Positions 61,613 to 64,000 of a stretch of DNA of 64,000 nt are shown piece by piece (within the stretch, counting starts at the first letter, position 1; each line of letters starts with the position of its first letter). The notes beneath the pieces are model-generated. The model was not told the DNA's origin. It worked only from the letters and a program-made list of their open reading frames with translations, and made no database searches. The DNA comes from Nocardioides agariphilus (lineage in GTDB: Bacteria; Actinomycetota; Actinomycetes; Propionibacteriales; Nocardioidaceae): the NCBI RefSeq assembly GCF_015352445.1, contig NZ_JADKPO010000003.1, forward strand, positions 1 to 64,000, written 5' to 3'. The translations under genes and the position numbers were made by a program.

Positions 61613-62785
61613 CTACTGGACACCAGGGGGAACGCGTCCGCCGGGCTGGTGCCGGGGGTTCCTCCTGGGACCGTCGGAGGGGCTCGTCGTCTCGCTGACA
61701 GACGGACTCACGGTCGATGGCGGGTCGGGCGTGGTGGGCGTGTCATCGCCACCGGTGAGCAGCAGGACAGCACCCACCAGGCAGGCACCGGCTATCGCGC
61801 CCGCCACGACGGCCGTCACGACCAAGCGACGGCGTCCGTGAGCTGTGGGGAGGGCGAGGCGGTCATCGGGGGTGGGCTCGACGAGAGGAAGGGTGCTCGC
61901 GGGCGCGAGCTGCTGTTCCCGAGGCGGCGACGCGGGCACGTGGACGGGCAGCCGACGCGTCAGCACCGCAGCAGTGACGTCGTCGCCCCCCACCAGTGCG
62001 GACTCGGCGAGCCACTCGGGCAGCCGGGAGGAGAAGGCGTCGAAGCCGTGGACGTCGACGTACCACGCGACGTCTCCTACCAGCGTGTGCCACCAGTCCT
62101 GTGCCGCGAAGGAGTTGCCGTAGCCATCGCTGGCCAGGAGCACCAGGTCCGCATCGGCGCTGTCGGGCAGCTCGGCGAACCGGAAGTCGTGCGGTGCCGA
62201 GTCGAGGCACAGGCTGGTCGTCGCGTTGGCGATCAGCCGCGCGTCCCCTGGCACGGGGCGCACCGCGAAGCCGTGGCTGCGCACGAGTGCGTCGCCGTCG
62301 CCGATCTGGGCCAGACGCACACCGGAGTCGCTCACGAGCGCCACGAGCAAGGTGGCTCCGTAGGCGACCAGAGGGCTGCCGTAGAGAGGACCGCCGGCGA
62401 CCGACTCCTCGTCCGGCGTGAACGGGTGCTCCGCAAGGTGAGCCAGGACCGCTGCTCGCCACCGGTCCACGATCATCGGCGCCGAGGCGCGCAGGAGCTG
62501 CTCGTCGTACGCCGCGGCGACACCGAGGCGCTCCACGAGGAGCTCGACGGCGACGTCGACGGCGAGCTGGGCACCGGCTTGGGATCGCACGTAGCGTGCG
62601 CCGCCGTGACCGTCGGAGACGGCCACCACCCACGTCGGCTCAGCACCCAAGGCGGTCAGGACAGATCGGACGGCATCCTGGTTGGGCCCGTGCTCCCCGT
62701 GCGAGGAACCTCGACGGGACGCGGACGTGGCCTGCCAGCTGCCGACGGCGGGCAGCTCGGGCAGCTCGGTCTGCGGCTCGGTCAC
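61613..62785 (-). CDS. PPM-type Ser/Thr protein phosphatase with C-terminal membrane anchor
   Basis: 390 residues. PPM/PP2C metal-binding motifs: HGPNQDAVRS (33-42, in place of RxxNEDA), VVAVSDGHGG (near 56-65), LLASDGYGNSF and GGDDVTAAVL. A membrane segment lies near 334-356 (LVVTAVVAGAIAGACLVGAVLLL), followed by a Ser/Thr/Pro-rich outer tail. Start GTG 62785 overlaps the vWA stop (GTGA). Reverses the action of the kinase at 63537, toward FHA-binding proteins. Confidence 0.86.
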   Translation of the reverse strand: MTEPQTELPELPAVGSWQATSASRRGSSHGEHGPNQDAVRSVLTALGAEPTWVVAVSDGHGGARYVRSQAGAQLAVDVAVELLVERLGVAAAYDEQLLRASAPMIVDRWRAAVLAHLAEHPFTPDEESVAGGPLYGSPLVAYGATLLVALVSDSGVRLAQIGDGDALVRSHGFAVRPVPGDARLIANATTSLCLDSAPHDFRFAELPDSADADLVLLASDGYGNSFAAQDWWHTLVGDVAWYVDVHGFDAFSSRLPEWLAESALVGGDDVTAAVLTRRLPVHVPASPPREQQLAPASTLPLVEPTPDDRLALPTAHGRRRLVVTAVVAGAIAGACLVGAVLLLTGGDDTPTTPDPPSTVSPSVSETTSPSDGPRRNPRHQPGGRVPPGVQ

Positions 62786-63459
62786 CACACGACGTCCTCC
62801 GCCTGGTCGGTCCACGCGGTGGCGATCTGCACCGGCGGCGGACCCGGTGGCGAGATGGAGGACGCGGCGCGGGCGACGTGGACGGTCGCCCAGCGCAGCG
62901 CCATCATCAGCTGCTCGGGGTTGGAGGCGGTGACGGGCTCGATCGTCGGGTCGCCGATGAACCTGCTCAGGGTGTCGTAGGCCGCGTCCTGTCCGATGGC
63001 AACGGCCATCCGGACCGAGCTGGCGCCCCATGGCAGGGCCAGGAGCCGGTCGAGAGCCTCGGCGAAGTCGTCGGTGGGCATGCCGTCGGAGACCAGGACG
63101 ACAGCCGGCGGCAGCGCGCGCTCCTCCATCGGCGGGACGGTCAGCACGGTCGCGAGAAGGTCGAGGGCAGCGCCGAGATCGGTGTAGCCGCCCGGCTGGA
63201 GATCCTGCCAGTCCAGGGCGTCGGGTGCGGTCGGGTGCTCGACGTGCCAGCGCGCACCTGTCGAGAATCCGATGGCCCGCACGAGCAGCTCGGCATGCGG
63301 GTTGTTGTCCGAGGTCTCCGCCAGCTGAGGGAGGACCTCGCGGATCGCGGTGTTCAGCGCGGTCATCTTCCCGCTCGCCGCCATCGATCCCGAGCAGTCC
63401 GCGAGCAGGACGAAGTGCAGCGGGCGGCGGGCGAGCTGGGCGCCCGGGCGCTCGGTCAT
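62782..63459 (-). CDS. vWA-domain protein (TerY-like), second copy
   Basis: 225 residues. MIDAS motif DCSGSM (Asp-Cys instead of Asp-Gly), GGYTDLGAAL and VSDGMPTDDF. About half of the positions appear shared with the copy at 59401-60120. First gene of a two-gene operon with the PPM phosphatase; divergent from the kinase gene 77 bp away, so both are likely controlled from the short gap 63460-63536. Confidence 0.84.
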   Translation of the reverse strand: MTERPGAQLARRPLHFVLLADCSGSMAASGKMTALNTAIREVLPQLAETSDNNPHAELLVRAIGFSTGARWHVEHPTAPDALDWQDLQPGGYTDLGAALDLLATVLTVPPMEERALPPAVVLVSDGMPTDDFAEALDRLLALPWGASSVRMAVAIGQDAAYDTLSRFIGDPTIEPVTASNPEQLMMALRWATVHVARAASSISPPGPPPVQIATAWTDQAEDVVW

Positions 63460-63536
63460 GGTCGCCTCCGGTTTCGGGTGCGCGATGATCCCTGTGTACG
63501 TGATGATGCTGCAGCGATGCACAAGGAGGGGTGAGA

Positions 63537-64000
63537 GTGCTGCCGGTGGGGACGCAGCTGGTGCTGCCACGTCACGGTGGCTCGTGGCGGGTCGGCGTGC
63601 TGCTCGGCGAGGGCGGCCAGGGCGCCGTGCACCAGCTCGACTCCCTCGACGGCCGGCCGTCCCTGGCACTGAAGTGGTACCGGCCCGAGAGCGCCCATCC
63701 CGACCAGCGGGTGGCGCTGACCCGGCTGGCCCAGCTGCCCGCGCCGTCCGACAGCTTCCTGTGGCCCCTGGAGGTGCTCGACGGTCCCGAGGGAGGCTTC
63801 GGCTACGTGATGCCGCTGCGGCCCTCGTCCTACCTGCCGATCGCGGACCTCCTCACCGGGCGCGCCGACGCGTCGTTCTCCGCGGTCGCCCGGCTCTGCA
63901 TGGGCCTGGCCGACTCGTTCCTGAGGCTGCACGCCCAGGGTCTGTGCTACCGCGACATCAGCCTGGGCAACGTGTTCTTCGACCCGACGACCGGCCTCCC
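63537..64000 (+). CDS. Ser/Thr protein kinase, N-terminal part (runs off the window)
   Basis: 154 residues visible, from the GTG at 63537 with GGAGG seven nt upstream (the GTG at 63531 is too close). Glycine loop GEGGQGAVH (about 22-30), invariant lysine in LALKWYRP, and catalytic loop YRDISLGNVFFD near the edge, with Tyr for the usual His and both Asp and Asn kept. It is an eukaryotic-type kinase, set opposite vWA and PPM phosphatase. Likely phosphorylates ligands of the three FHA domains of this locus. The C-terminal part is not in the window. Confidence 0.82.
   Translation, partial: MLPVGTQLVLPRHGGSWRVGVLLGEGGQGAVHQLDSLDGRPSLALKWYRPESAHPDQRVALTRLAQLPAPSDSFLWPLEVLDGPEGGFGYVMPLRPSSYLPIADLLTGRADASFSAVARLCMGLADSFLRLHAQGLCYRDISLGNVFFDPTTGL

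Overview
The window is high-GC, gene-dense DNA of an actinobacterium. Signs are leaderless starts behind TANNNT boxes, GTG and TTG starts, ATGA/GTGA stop-start overlaps, WXG100/EccC secretion genes, a BTAD-FHA (SARP-type) regulator and a mycobacterial-style narK-narGHJI operon. A Nocardioides-like member of the Propionibacteriales is my best guess, but this is inference: there is no rRNA in the window. I see no tRNA, rRNA, CRISPR array or complete insertion sequence.

Region by region. (1) 1-4000: the end of a glycosyltransferase, then a minus-strand set (CoA-disulfide-reductase-like flavoprotein, a 95-aa unknown, an MSMEG_0572/Sll0783-type DsrE-like protein) divergent from an XRE-cupin regulator and a leaderless amidohydrolase. 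This resembles the edge of a Nit1-type nitrogen-starvation cluster. (2) 4000-16600: a loose stress island with two DksA/TraR zinc-finger proteins, a DadA-like oxidase, a methylpurine glycosylase, a universal stress protein, an erythromycin-esterase-like protein, a phosphoribosyltransferase-hydrolase fusion and a zinc alcohol dehydrogenase. Several genes are broken (frameshifted universal stress protein, TPR-ankyrin gene, cut-down phosphotransferase, DksA fragment). Two paralogous 54-aa proteins frame the middle of the island. (3) 16600-22600: one tight operon for an acetyl-CoA synthetase-like ligase, a 2-oxoacid dehydrogenase E1alpha/E1beta/E2 and an acyl carrier protein. (4) 22600-26200: a TetR repressor with a double palindromic operator facing a DUF2867-like protein and a CPBP protease fused to a collagen-like tail, then a lipoprotein. 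(5) 26200-31550: a persulfide/sulfite detoxification locus with a CsoR/CstR-like repressor, two GC-tract operators, rhodanese, persulfide dioxygenase-rhodanese, TauE exporter and an MMPL transporter. (6) 31587-41550: small zinc-ribbon protein, methyltransferase, cupin, hemerythrin and the narK-narGHJI respiratory nitrate reductase operon. (7) 41600-49700: a mixed region with berberine-bridge-type oxidase, a large LuxR regulator, an ArsR/SRPBCC pair, DUF2784, VOC and a secreted protein. (8) 49700-64000: a compact type VII-like secretion locus under Ser/Thr-phosphorylation control, with two WXG100 proteins, a companion substrate, EccC ATPase, a double-FHA membrane protease, a BTAD-FHA regulator, PPM phosphatase, two vWA proteins and a protein kinase that runs off the right edge.

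Two regulatory threads tie the regions together. Sequences resembling the DosR/DevR box lie upstream of the universal stress protein, the phosphoribosyltransferase operon, the alcohol dehydrogenase, the acsA-dehydrogenase operon and the nar operon, suggesting one hypoxia/redox regulon across regions 2, 3 and 6. In the secretion locus, pairs of CCTCAG exactly 11 bp apart sit 49-70 bp before three separate transcription units. This is the spacing expected for SARP regulators, and a BTAD-FHA regulator is encoded in the locus.
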